Shown here: piece by piece, positions 24,268 through 36,900 of the stretch
Layout: each line of letters begins with the position of its first letter
Numbering within the stretch: the stretch's first letter is position 1
DNA from: Rapana venosa
Lineage: Eukaryota; Mollusca; Gastropoda; Neogastropoda; Muricidae
DNA length: 64,000 bases
Direction: 5' to 3'
Assembly (NCBI GenBank): GCA_028751875.1
Contig: CM054159.1
Location: forward strand, 8,181,456 to 8,245,455
Translations under genes and position numbers: made by a program
The notes under the pieces: model-generated
What the model was told of the DNA's origin: nothing
What the model saw: only the letters and a program-made list of their open reading frames with translations
Databases searched by the model: none

Positions 24268-24824
24268 GACAATAACAGCTTTGTCAAAACTAAACACCAT
24301 CTGGAGAGATAAGAATATCTCACTTATCTCCAAGATCAGACTAATGCGCTCCCTTGTCATATCCATATTTCTGTATGCCTGTGAATCATGGACCCTGACT
24401 GCAGATTTGGAGAGGAGAGTACAGGCAGTGGAGATGAGATGCTTTCGGAGACTCCTTGGCATCTCCTACAAAGACCACATAAGCAACGAAAGCGTGCATA
24501 ACAGAATCCAGCAAACCATTGGACCCTATGAGAACCTTCTAACGATCGTGAAAAAGCGTAAACTTAAGTGGTATGGGCATGTCACAAGATCCCAAGGAAT
24601 TACAAAGACAGTTTTGCAAGGCACTGTCCAAGGAGGAAGAAGAAGAGGCAGACCAAGGAAGAGCTGGGAGGATAACATCAGTGAATGGACAGGCCTAGAA
24701 CTCAACAAAACCCTGAGAAAGGCAGAACAGAGAGAAGAATGGAGGGAACTGGTTGCTGAGTCTTTGAGGGTGCCCCCACGGTCGTCAGACTACGGGACAG
24801 ATAGATAGATAGATAGATAGATAG
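24268..24824 (+). mobile_element. LINE 3' end fragment with (GATA)n tail
   Basis: The frame reads KLNTIWRDKNISLISKIRLM, LYACESWTLTADLERRVQAV, CFRRLLGISYKDHISNESVH, KLKWYGHVTRSQGITKTVLQ and RGRPRKSWEDNISEWTGLEL, ending PPRSSDYGTDR. The 3' end passes into GATA repeated about six times, the usual short simple-repeat tail of RTE-like LINEs. It is intact over about 175 codons and hence younger than its neighbours. Confidence 0.87.
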
Positions 24825-24829
24825 TACAT

Positions 24830-26107
24830 GAAGGAAGTATTCTGTTTGTTTGTTTGCTGGGGTTATTTTGGTTTTTGTTTTATTGTGACCTTCCTGTCAT
24901 TCCATACAGCTGTCAGTCCTTTCCAGAAGTAGGCCTATGCTATAAAAGTGTGAAGGAGATAGGAAACCCTGACAAAGTCCAATCAAAAAACGGCATCACC
25001 CTGTAATGGCACTATTACTTTGAGCACCACAATGGCTACAATGGCAGTGTTTCTATCATGGGGACAGTGTGGATGCCCAGGGGAACCGCTGAATGTATTC
25101 ATGAGTATCAGCAAATCCCTGGCCTCAATATTTTTGTGTAGATTGTTCATGCTAGACTTATTCTGGCACACTGAGCTGTTCTCTTCGTTATGCTCTCATA
25201 ATTCTGTCTTTGATAACAGACACACGCTAAAAACCACTGAAGATATTACAAAAAACCCCATTTATTGTCTTTCTTTGCTTATTTTTGGCTCAACCACGTG
25301 TGCACTGACTTATTTTAAACAAGCATGGATTTCAGCCAATCCGGGCCGGTGTTGTGTGTTGAGGATTAAAATATTTTGCGACACCGCCTCTCAGCTGACT
25401 GCAATTCTTAAAATAGTAACATACCTTTGACCAATATTTTTATGGCTCATAGTATCACTATTTATTATGTAGATTTTGCTAAAAATTAAAATTGAATATA
25501 AATCAAGATTCATCGAAAAAATACACTTGTTTTCGAATATATTTTTTTGGAATCACGAGTGCAAACACGAGATTTCAAATCGAGGCTATTTTGCATATAT
25601 CATGTCACTCAAAATGTAGTTCTACTTTTAATGTAAGTTGTTGTTATTCGAGCTACATAGATGTTTGTATACATTATTGCCATTACCATATACATTTACA
25701 ATTAAGTTATTGGCATAGTTACAGTACATATTAATCGAGCATCATTATTTACGCAATTTTACATGATATGGCGTTTTATATTCATACGCTCACCTTCTTG
25801 CGATCCCAGTGCAAATGACCAACACGGTGATATGTTTCTTGATACTATATGAATAACAGGAACGTTGTTGTATGCCTTGTTTTGGGTTAAGACTTCGCTT
25901 TTTGATAGAGTTACGTGACTGATGAATTTTTTAGCGTATATTCCTGTTCTCTAGAGAAGCATTTTAGATGATTTGGGATGTGACATAGTTTTGTCCACAT
26001 GCAAACTGTACTTTAGAAAACGCGATCTGTTTCATTGTATTTTCAAGACTGGGGGAAAACTTTATCAAGTCGGCAAAATGAAATTGAAATAGTGATTATA
26101 GGTCGAT
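24830..26107 (+). promoter_or_regulatory. Upstream region of the BRD10-like gene
   Basis: Contains no recognised repeat or coding frame. It should hold the promoter and 5' UTR, because the first coding exon starts at its right end. An in-frame TAG at 26099-26101 lies six bases before the ATG, which fixes the start. I see no TATA box that I would defend. Confidence 0.4.
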
Positions 26108-26504
26108 ATGGATAACGATGAAGAGACTTTAGGCCCAGAGCCTCAGTATGATACTGCCCAGAATATATCGGAGGCAGAGAGCCATGTTCCCGAACAGCTA
26201 CCTGATGTTGGGACAATAATGAACGGCAACGCACATGGCCATGCGGAATCAAAACATGACGATCCCACACAAACTGAACCTGTGGGGTGCGAAAGTGAAA
26301 GTGCTGAAGTCATTAAAGAAACTGCAGCTGAAGAGGAACAGTTAGATCTAACACCAGAATTACAAGAAGGACTGAAGATCTTAAACTACTTTCTTGCCGA
26401 CAAAAAGAATGAGCCTTTCCGAGATGAAGTCTTCAACCAGCTGTCTGAGGCAGAAATCGAGAAGTACAAGAAAGAAATCAGTGAACCCATGTGTCTTCTT
26501 AGAA
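26108..26504 (+). CDS. BRD10: BRD10-like exon 1: start, acidic N-terminus, first bromodomain helix
   Basis: Starts MDNDEETLGPEPQYD and ends in phase 1 at CTTAGAA|gtaagt. The last 55 codons (LTPELQEGLKILNYFLADKK ... ISEPMCLLR) form the bromodomain Z helix and the ZA loop with its PM turn. Confidence 0.82.
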
Positions 26505-29500
26505 GTAAGTACATCTTGGAATGCTGTTTACTGTCAGTCAAGCTCAGTGGTGTATTAGTATGTTGGTGTAGATCAGTGTCTGTTCTATCTGCAGTGCTTG
26601 GATACACAATCAATAGAGACACACTCACACAGACATGCTCACCAACACTTACAGATAATATAATGTGTACTCTTTTATCATATTGGTTTATTTATTTATT
26701 CATCATTATTGTTATGATTTTCAAATAGATTTTTAATGATAAACCAGTATTGAGTCCTCAGACTCCTGTAAGCACCCCCCAAAAAACAACAACAAAAAAA
26801 CAAACCCCACCCAACAACAAAAACAAACAACAACAAAACAACAACAAAACCACCACCACCAACAACAGCAAACAAACAAAACAAAACCAACAAAACAAAA
26901 CAAACCCACCAAACCAGCACCCCCACCTTCCCCTGTCTTCCTATATAAAATTGTAACCATCAGGGGTTTGCTTTGTGGCTTGAGTCCTGGGCCCATGATC
27001 CCAGCTCTTTCTGCTTTGCTTTTAAGTTTAAATCATTATTAAGTAGATGTTGGGTCGCAACACTGACTTTTTCAGGCAGTGTCTCTTGGGCAAGTTGGAC
27101 CTGGCAGAAGCCATCATGGTCTAAGACAGGATGCATGCTGGGAACACATGTACACATGTTCATGTTTCCGTAACCTACCAAGCACTGAAATGAATTATGG
27201 GATCTTTAGATTATATGTTTTTGATCTTCTGCATGTCTATAAAGTATAATGTATACACAAGAGGAATGATGGCACCGTCAAGTCTGCATTTTAATTAAGT
27301 TGACCAGCAAAAATGTAAAAATGCACACGGCAAACCACTGGACACTGCTGCCCGCGCTGGAGCTCATTACTTCATGGACCCACAGGGTTGAAGTAAAAGT
27401 ACTAAAACACTCGATTCTTTTTTTTCTTCTGTGGCCCAGGCCAAAAGCTGTGTCAGTTATTGATGACAGCTAATTGCCAACTCCTACACTAAAACGTTAT
27501 GTAAAATTTTGTGTTGAGATTGCCTTCAGCCATGACAAGCTCTTAAAACATAACAACATGCACTCTTCTTTGTTAAAGGAGAAAAAATCCTCTGAAGTTG
27601 GAGTATGGCTGCCTATACGGCAAGGTGTTTGAAAAGAGTCCAATACACGCAAACTTCTCATTTGGTGTACTTCTTATCTCACAGTGATTCCCACGTGGGA
27701 TGAGTGAGTACGAGAGCATGTTCTGGGTGACCCGCTTTAGCTGGGGGACACAGAACAACAACGACAACATTTTTTATTCTAAAAGTAAAATATTTTATTA
27801 TTTCAGAAACAGATAAATTCTTTAGTAGTGAAGTGTCATTGACATGATGATCAGTGGTTTTGTTTTGTTTTTTTCAAGTTGAGAATAGGGAAATAAAAGA
27901 CCAGAAACCAAATTTGATTTCTTTAAATTAAAAAAAAAACCCACTGTATTTCTGCAGCAGCTAATTGAAAATAGACATGCAGTATTAATGATGAGTGAAA
28001 CAAAAGGCTTGCTGTTTGAATATTGTAATTTGTACAAGTTGCCATTGTCAGTTTTTATATCTTTGTCATAGGTTGTGGCAGATGTAATCACAGGGATGTT
28101 TTTGTGTGTGTATGTGAAGAATATTAGGAGGAAGGGACCAAAATACTAAATGTTTTATTGATAATGATATTATGAAATCATTTGTGGGTTATTAATACTT
28201 ATTATATATGGCCCGCTTTCACATGTGGGTATGCAGTTTGATGTTGGGATGTGTAGTGCCTGGTCTTATCCTGTGCTTTTTTGACTTTGCAGGAGGTCTG
28301 CCCGTTGGCCTCAGCTGACACACTCTGAGTTCAGAGCAGCTCATTTTATTGTACAGGTTGCATGCTGGGTATGTTCCTGTTTCTGTAACCCACCCAATCG
28401 GCCAATGCTGACCTGAATTTTGGGATCTTTAATATGCATATTTTATTTGGTTTTCTGCACATATACATGTGTATTATACATGAAGAAAATTAAGGCACAG
28501 AGTTTTATATCCTCACCCTTACTTCCACAGATGCTGCCAACCAGACTCAAACCCAGGACTTCATGGACCCACAGGATTGAAGTCAAACAGTCGTAACCAC
28601 TCGGCTATAGCCTCCATCACTTGTTAAATTGCCTAGTGTAAAACATGGCATAGCTCTGATGATATTCTAAATAATCTAGAGAAACACCACCAAAGTCAGA
28701 ATGTGGCTACCATATTGGTGGCCAAAATTGGCCGCATTTGCAAAATCTCGCCATTGGTGAACCTCAAAGCTCTAGCTGAGGAACAAAAAACAACAAAAAA
28801 ACAACAACAAAAAAGCAAACAACCCCCCTCCCCCCCTGCCCCCCCAACAAACAACAAAAGCCCCAAACCAAAACGCCCTCTCCCTCCCCCCCAAGAAACA
28901 AAATTTGTAATGTCATCAGATTTTTACACATAACCATTTTATTTGCTTTGTTTTTGTTTTTCAGTGAAGAAGAAGTTTCAAATGGGAGAGTATGAATCCA
29001 TCACACAAGTTGTGAACGATTTCAATCTGATGATTTACAATTGTCAACGCTTCAATGGCACCAACCATCCTGTGTCCAAGAAAGCAGCTAAGATGTCCAT
29101 CGTTCTTAAGCAGAAGCTAAAGTTGCTCAGACAGTGAGTATCACCATTGTGTGTGTACTTTGATTTGGTATTGTTTCGGCTTTCTTTACTTTAAAAAAGA
29201 AAAGAAATAGTTGTTGAGTTTTCTTTCTCTGCATCCTCTTTCTGGTCCCATGATAATTGATTAATTCAGTCGCAGTTGCACCACACACACATTTATTGAT
29301 TGTGCATTTTTGTTTAATTTCATTTCATTTTATATCATATCACTTCAAGGTACAGCAGATTTCTCTGTGTGAAATTCGAGCTGCTCTCCCTGGGGAGAGC
29401 CCATCGCCACAAGAGCAGCTTTACACTTTTTTGTTTGTTTTCCTTTCAGCAGCTGTATTTGTTTCCCTATCAGGATGGCTTTTTTCTACATAATTTTGCC

Positions 29501-30251
29501 AGGACAACTCTCTTCTTGCCGTGGGTTCTTTTACATGCGCTAAAGAATTATGTGTAACACATGGGATCTCGGACTATCGTCTCATCCAAAAGACTTGCAT
29601 CCAGACTGCCACTAATGGTCTTATTGATGGGGAAAAAGTGTCAGGCCCAAATGGGGTTGAACCACGCACACTTCCGACTGGACGTTTCGTTTTTCCAGGC
29701 ATGTATGTTACCTCTAGGCCACCTATCGATATTTATTTTGTAATTTTTAAAACATCTTCATGATTCTGCAGTGCAGGGAGAAGTATTAATGTCTGTTATT
29801 GAACAGCAGTCTTCCATGAGTCTCATGACTCTGGAGACAGGAACTTTACTACATGCTTGGAATTAGAGAAGTCAAAACAGTTTCTAAGGTGTGTGTCTTC
29901 GATTTTACATCTGTTCACTTAAAGTGATCTTTCTAAGGTCAAGTCACAGTGTGACCAGGCTTAAAGTTTATGTTGTCGTTGTTGTGAAAATGCTCAGATT
30001 GTGTGTGTATGGTGTTTGTGTTGTGTTGTGTGGTGTGGTGTTGTGTGGTGTGTGTGTGTGTGGTGTTATGTTGTGTTGTGTTTTGTTTCTTCTTTAATTT
30101 AACATCTTTTCACATTAAGTGATATTAGACAAAGTTGTGTTTTGTGTGTTGTGTTGTGTTGTTGTGTTTCTTTGATTTTACATCTGTTCACTCAAAGTGA
30201 TATTAGTGTGTGTGTGTGTATGTGTGTGTGTGTGTGGTGGTTGAGGAGAGC

Positions 30252-30316
<65 letters not shown>

Positions 30317-33300
30317 AATGTTATCTTTCTTTGGTTAAAAAGAAAACTTGGTAATTTTAAACTGTCTGAGTGGCCATGTGACTCGCTTAGTCACTGATTT
30401 CATTTTTTAAAAGAAAATTTACAAAATTAAACCTGTTCTTTTAATATTATATCTGCCTTTAAAGCATTGCATTTCTTTGTTCAGCAGAAGGAATGACTGC
30501 AGCGTTATCATTTTAAAACAAAAGCAGGCAAGCAAAGAAAGAAAAACAGAAACAAAGAATGATAATATCACTGCTTCCTTTCCCCCCCACCTCCCCTCCC
30601 CTCTTTCCCATTGTCAATAGCTTGCCAGCCACATTGAACCAGAAAGGGGTCCTTAGCTGTGAAAAAATGAGATTTTTGGAAGGGGGGGGGGGGGGGTGGA
30701 GGTAGAAAAATGAAAAGGACAGGAAAAGGGGGGAGTTAAATTTTAAGCATGTAAAAATAGCATCATGACACATTCTGTTAGAGTTCTTCTAGAAGGGTTG
30801 AATTAAACAGTCATGTATGTAATGGATTGTAGTTGTGAAAAAATGCATCCTAAATCGGTTAACTCCGCTGGGACGTTAATCTAATAAAAAACTTTTAAAA
30901 GTCAGAAAAAATACATTTCATTGTACTTTTGTAGCTTTGGTTTGATGCTTTAATTAAGAATATTTCCCGTGAACAACAGCAAAAGCAACATTGTATTATT
31001 TACTCCGTATACCATTGAAAGTTTTTTTTCTTTCATTTGAAAATGAAGTAGGTGATTTTGTATATAAAAGTGTTACATTCATTGCATTAAAATTTTTTTC
31101 TTTTTAGCAGGTTATGTCTTGGTATAACAAAAATGCATTGATGCATGTGCTAGATTTTGTGCTTATATTTTATCATAAATTGTTAAAAGCTTTTGTTTCT
31201 TTCATTTTCCCCTTTTTATCCCATTAAAAAAAAATAATGGTAAGGTTCATTTGGACACATAGTTCATACAGTAGCATAGGGGGGAATTGAGTGTGAACAG
31301 AAAGGAGGAATGGCTTATTACATTCCTCCTCTCCTCTTTTTTTTTTTTCAAGGTTAACAATTTTCCCCTTTCATAAAGATATTGCGATTTGTCATTTCTA
31401 CCGATGTGAGGATTTCTCATTTAATTTATACCATTAAAAAAAAAAGATTACCCATGATTTGTAAAAATGCACTTCTTTTTAAAAAAATTATTTATTTACT
31501 TTATTCATTTTTTTTTTTTTCAACTAATGCATTGATTGTTTTTCAGGGACATTCGCTCAAAGATTGCTCAGGATGGCTCAGTACCCTGGATGAAGCAGGA
31601 AAACCAAGACAGCTGTTTTGGGTCTGGTGAGTATGCATTGCTAGAGTATACACATGGTTTGGTTTGAGTGTGCTCTGACTTGTTTGAGTATGCATGTGGT
31701 TTGTTTGAGTATGCATATAATTTGTTTAAATTTTGATTGTTGTTTTTTTTTGCATTCAGATTTGATTATTGTGATTTTTTTTCCCATTTAAATTTGATCT
31801 TCTTTTTGTATAAAAAGTTAACAGGATCTGATTCATATTTATTGTGCGCTGGGATAAGTATTTGTCAAAGAAGAAGATGGGGTGGGTCTACAGTTATGGT
31901 GGGTGTATAGTGGGATTCTTGATGCTTCTGATTCACAGTGGAAATACTGATGTTGCTATGAAGATTTAAAAAAAAAATCTATTATGATAGTGTTTAGATA
32001 AAACAGAAAACATTTTATTGAATTAACAATATATTGACTTTATAAAAAGTTAGTGTATGATAAACAGCAATAGTTGTTGTCTGAGCTTCACAAGAAGACC
32101 GTAATGGTGAACATTCTGACGCAGGTTTCCGAAAGCGGACGGCCAATCACCTTCTTGACGACAGCTCAGAAATGATGAACCAGCTACGCATTGTGGAAGA
32201 GCAGAAGGCAAAGGAAGAAAGGCGGCTGAAAAAGGAAGAACACCGTGCTGCCCAGGCTGCTGCAGAGAGAGAGCTGATTGACTGGGAGGAGGAGAATGTA
32301 ACAGTGGAACCCATCAAGTCGGTCATTCAACATTCGTGGGAGGTGAGGCGCCTACATATCCAGACTTGCCCCCTGTTTCTTGTTTTCATTGTGTAAGAAG
32401 TTGAAAATTGGTTAGAAAAATGACGGTTTAGATCTTTCAAAGTTCAAGTCTTGTTCGTAGGGAAAATGTAAAATGCACACAAAAAAGAGTTGTGAAAAAC
32501 AAATTTAAAGATGGTATGTTTTACTGGAAGTATTTTAGGTTTGAGAACCACCAAGGATCGTCTTACTCTGCCAGTGTAAGCATTAAAAAAACCAAACCAT
32601 GTTCCTGCACAGTGGACTCTGCCAGTACAACTTACAAGTGTTCCTGTAAGTGTTTGATCATTTTCAGATCCTGTCAACTCTTGTCTTAGGGTCATTTTTA
32701 GTCGTCTTTGAATTAGGCAGTGTCACTGACCTTCCCCTTGGAAGGCTTGTTGGAAGCCGAGTACCTACCACTCTTGATAAATTTTAATGTCAGACCAGAA
32801 GTCAAGAAAACTTGCAAATAAACTCCCAGTTAAAATTATACTTTTGTTCTGCAATCCAATTCAAACAAACATAGAAAGGGAGTGTTGATAACTGCTAGTA
32901 ATGACTAATAATCACAAGGCTCTGCCAGAAAGTAGTTTTTTGGGTAATTTTTTGATGTTAACTTGTGAAGTGTGATGTTAAGTGCTGTGACCATGCCTTT
33001 CGGTATAAATCATAGTTTCATCCATTTATTCAGTCATTTGTACGTTAGGAGCAGATGTGAGATTCTCTGTGTGAAAACTATGCAGCTGATATACACATGT
33101 ACAGCTGCTCTGGCATGCTGTGAACAAATACCTGGACATGTATCCTTTCTGATGTAGAACGAGGTACAAACATTAAACTTCCAGTAAAAACAAAATGGTG
33201 CTTTACTTTACTGTTGATCATTTTTAATATTTATTCCAACTTTATTCTTTTATTTCAAAATCATATCCACTGTGCTGCTTTTTGGGTCATTTTACAAGTT

Positions 33301-33786
33301 TTTACAGTCTTTTTTTTTATCCTTTTTCGAACAGCTGCCCCAGGTTGGTCTGTTCCTGTTCCTGTGTCGAGAGGCGCTGCAGTTGGAGGAGGTGCCCATG
33401 TACGAACTGGAACGCTGCCTCGCTATGCCCCGACAAAGCAAGCGCTTGCAGCAGGTGATGACGCACTGCTCAGCACGCCCTTCCAGCGCGACAAGAGGTG
33501 GGTTAGGTGGACGTGGCTTTGTTCTGACTGTGGACTTTGTGTGTGTGTGTGTGTGAGTGAGTGTAGGCATGAGGCATGTCTTGTTTGTGGTGTTTAGTAT
33601 GACGTTGTGCAGAAGGTATGCTTTGTCAGTTTGGTCTGTTTTGTTTTCTCTTCCCCGCCATCCCTCAAGTCAGAATGTTTATTTATTTATTTATTTATTT
33701 ATACCACTTTAAGTCACGAGATTTCTCTGCGTGAAATTCGGGCTGCTCTCCCCGGGAAGAGCACGTCGCCACAAGAGCAGCGCCAC

Positions 33787-33817
<31 letters not shown>

Positions 33818-33936
33818 GTCTGCAACTGTATTTCTTTCCCTATCAGAGTGGCTTTTTTCTAAGAATTTTGCCAGGGACAACTCTCTTGTTGCCGTGGGTT
33901 CTTTTTCGTGCGCTGCATAATTTTCTGTAACACACG

Positions 33937-33967
<31 letters not shown>

Positions 33968-36900
33968 TAGCGCCCAGACCACCACACATGGTCTAATGGA
34001 TGGGGGAAAAGTTTCGGGCCCAGACGGGATACGAACCCGGACTTTTCGCTTTCTAGACAGGCGCGTTACCTCTAGACCACCGATCCACTAATGTGGCTAA
34101 CTTTACAGTGGGCAAAAACAGTCGCATACGCAAAATGTCACCATTGGTGAACCTTTGAATTCTAGCTGAGGAATGAAACAAAACCCAAAAGTATCTCCCC
34201 CCCATCCTCTTTTTGTTGTTGTTGTTGTCGTTGCTTTTTTTTGGGTTTTAAATCAGATCAAGGCAGTTTTTCTTTTGGTGGGCTTTTGTTTTTATTATTT
34301 ATTTAATTATTTTTTTACTTGTCATTTTTGTGAAGTTGTTTTTGCCTTTCCATCAATGTTTTTCAGCCTGTCTTTCTGATGATATGTTGGTCTTGTTTGT
34401 ACATAGTATACAAAATTCGTGATTATCGTGTTTAGTAGAATTATGTGTGTTTTTGCTGTTTTTGTTGTTTGCTTTTTTTTTCTGATGATTTTGTTTCTCT
34501 GCATTTATCACAGCCTTTGCAATTTTCAGAACATCAGAATTCTGGAGTTTTAGTCAGAATCACCCAAATACCATTTTACTTTTGGGGTATTCCTCAGTCA
34601 TGTAGGGGATTTGAAATAACTTATTTCCTGCAAAGGAAAATTGGGGATGTGGGGGTATTTTATTTTAGTTTATGAAATATAAGCAAAGTCTTCTTCTCGT
34701 GGGTAATTAAAGAAAAAAACCACCCACACTTGATATTGATGTGCTGAAGCTCGTAATAAAAAAAAAAAAAGTGCATTGATAGATGGTTGAAGGCTGTTGT
34801 TCTGATTGATGTCAGGGCGGAGAAAAGCATGCCGGACATGCCCTACAGCCTGTGGAGCAGGAAGCTGACGGAGATGGTGGACACCTGGTACAAAGAGCTG
34901 AACGCTTGCCACGGCGATGTCTTCTTTGCCGCCTGCAGGCTGGGTTTGGTGGAGCAGGCGTTCGAAGTCTTGGGTCAGTACCTCCTCTCTTGCTGTTGTG
35001 TCTGCTTTGGGCAGATTGGGCCTGGGGCAACAGACGTTTGAAGTTGTGGATGAGTCGGATATCTGCCAGCAGTTATGTAGGGGCAAGCTGAGACCAGTGA
35101 CCAGAAAATAGGTAGATGTTGTCTGCTGGCACAGAGCAGTAAATCACTAGAAAACTTACTGTTGGTAGTAGAAACCACTGACAGCAGTGAAAAACAAACA
35201 AACCAAACAAAACTGCCTTCAAATTACCCCCTGTTTCTCGGTCGGCTTGAGCTCTGAGGTTCGCCAATGGTGAGATTTTTGTGTATATGAACCCCCCCCC
35301 CCCCCCCTCACCCCCCCCCTATCCCCTTCCCTACCATTGTGGTAGCTGTATTGCAACTTCAGGGATACAGTTGGGAATTGAACCTACCAATTTTGCCAGA
35401 ACAACTATCATGGGTTCTTTTGACATGCACAACACACAGGTTGACTGGTTTAGAGTCTCCTCTGAAAGACTTGACATCCGGTTCGATTCCCCCATCAAAC
35501 TGGGAAGAAAGGGCAAGGCTGGGAATCAAACTTAGAAACTCTTGTTGGGCAGGTGAACGTCTGAACCACCCTGTCACCTTCTTGCCTGTACAAATGAAAA
35601 TGTTTACCAGTATATGAACTGCTGTTGTTTATATTTTTATCTTTGTTCATCTTGCTTCAGACCTGTTTTATATCAAGACGAGATCTATATGTTCGATTAG
35701 TGATCTGTTTGTGTTGTGCAGGTTCCAAAAATCCATTGCGAGAGAAGCCTTTTCATTGTCTCAGCTTTTACAAACGGGTTTGGATTTTGAAGTCTGTCTG
35801 TGACTACCTTGTGGTAAGTACCTTTTATGGATGGATTTGTTGATTGATTAGTGTGTGTGTGTGTGTGTGTGTGTGAGGTACTTTGATTCAAGGGTGAGAC
35901 AAAAGAGATGTTGCTTATTATTGTTATTTCAGATAGGAAAACTTTAGGAAGAAAAGTTCCAAAGAACCGATGCAAAAAAATACCAGATGATCATTGGAGA
36001 TTTCCAGCTCCAAGGTTCACCAATTGTGAGATTTTTGCCTATGCAACTGTTTTGTTTCTGTTTTTGTTCTGTGCAAATTTGGGGACACATTTGGGAATTG
36101 AACCTACTAATCTTGCCAGGACAGTTGGGATGTATGTCCCTGCTCTTTCCGATTTTCAACTGTCGTGGGTTGTTATAACATGCACAATCCATAAGCACAC
36201 GGGTGTGACTGGTTTAGAGTCGCCTCTGAAAGACGTGACATTCGGTTTGATTCCCCCCTCAAACTGGGAAGAAGGGGCAAGGCCGGGAATCAAACCCAGA
36301 GCCTCATGGTTTATTGTAAGGCAGGTGAACATCAAAACCATCTTTCCACCTTCCTTTTATCATTGAAGATGAGCATTTGGATGAGGATGCTGTGGAGGTC
36401 CAGCTGAGTTTCAAACTGTGTAAAAAATGTGCTGTACACTTCGTTCGCAGTATATATTTATTTTTTATTTATTTTATTCATTCTTTTATATCGAGGATAA
36501 TGGAATAAGCACTCATGTGCTTTTTTACATCCAGCCCCCGTGTGTATGCGGTTTTCATTAAATCAGCCAAGCCCATGAGGAGCAAAAGACGCCCGCAATG
36601 TTTAAATCATTAGATTTGTCCAATGTGTCATGTTTGCATGATCTGTCGGGTGGGTAATAATCAGTTGTGTGGACCCAGTCTTCCAGTGAGCCCTCAGCAT
36701 TCTTAGTTCCAGAGGTGCTGGCCAGTGCCTGAAAAAAACCTGACTTCATTCTTTCAGTACACATCTTGAATTTTGTGCATGTCCATTTCTGCACATCCCT
36801 TTTTCCTCCTTAATGACATTGTTATATTCTTTCACCTTGTAGACTTTTGTTGTATTCCTATGTTTATTTGTTTATCTTCAGCTGGTATTGCAAATTTGAT

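Noticed and set aside
26696..26996. Hydrophobic Gly/Val/Phe-rich minus-strand frames resembling membrane proteins
   Set aside because: They read the A/C-rich repeat at 26770-26905 in antisense.
34020..34087. tRNA gene on the minus strand
   Set aside because: Good A and B boxes, but no cloverleaf with acceptor stem. It is the head of a SINE with a second copy at 29345-29725.
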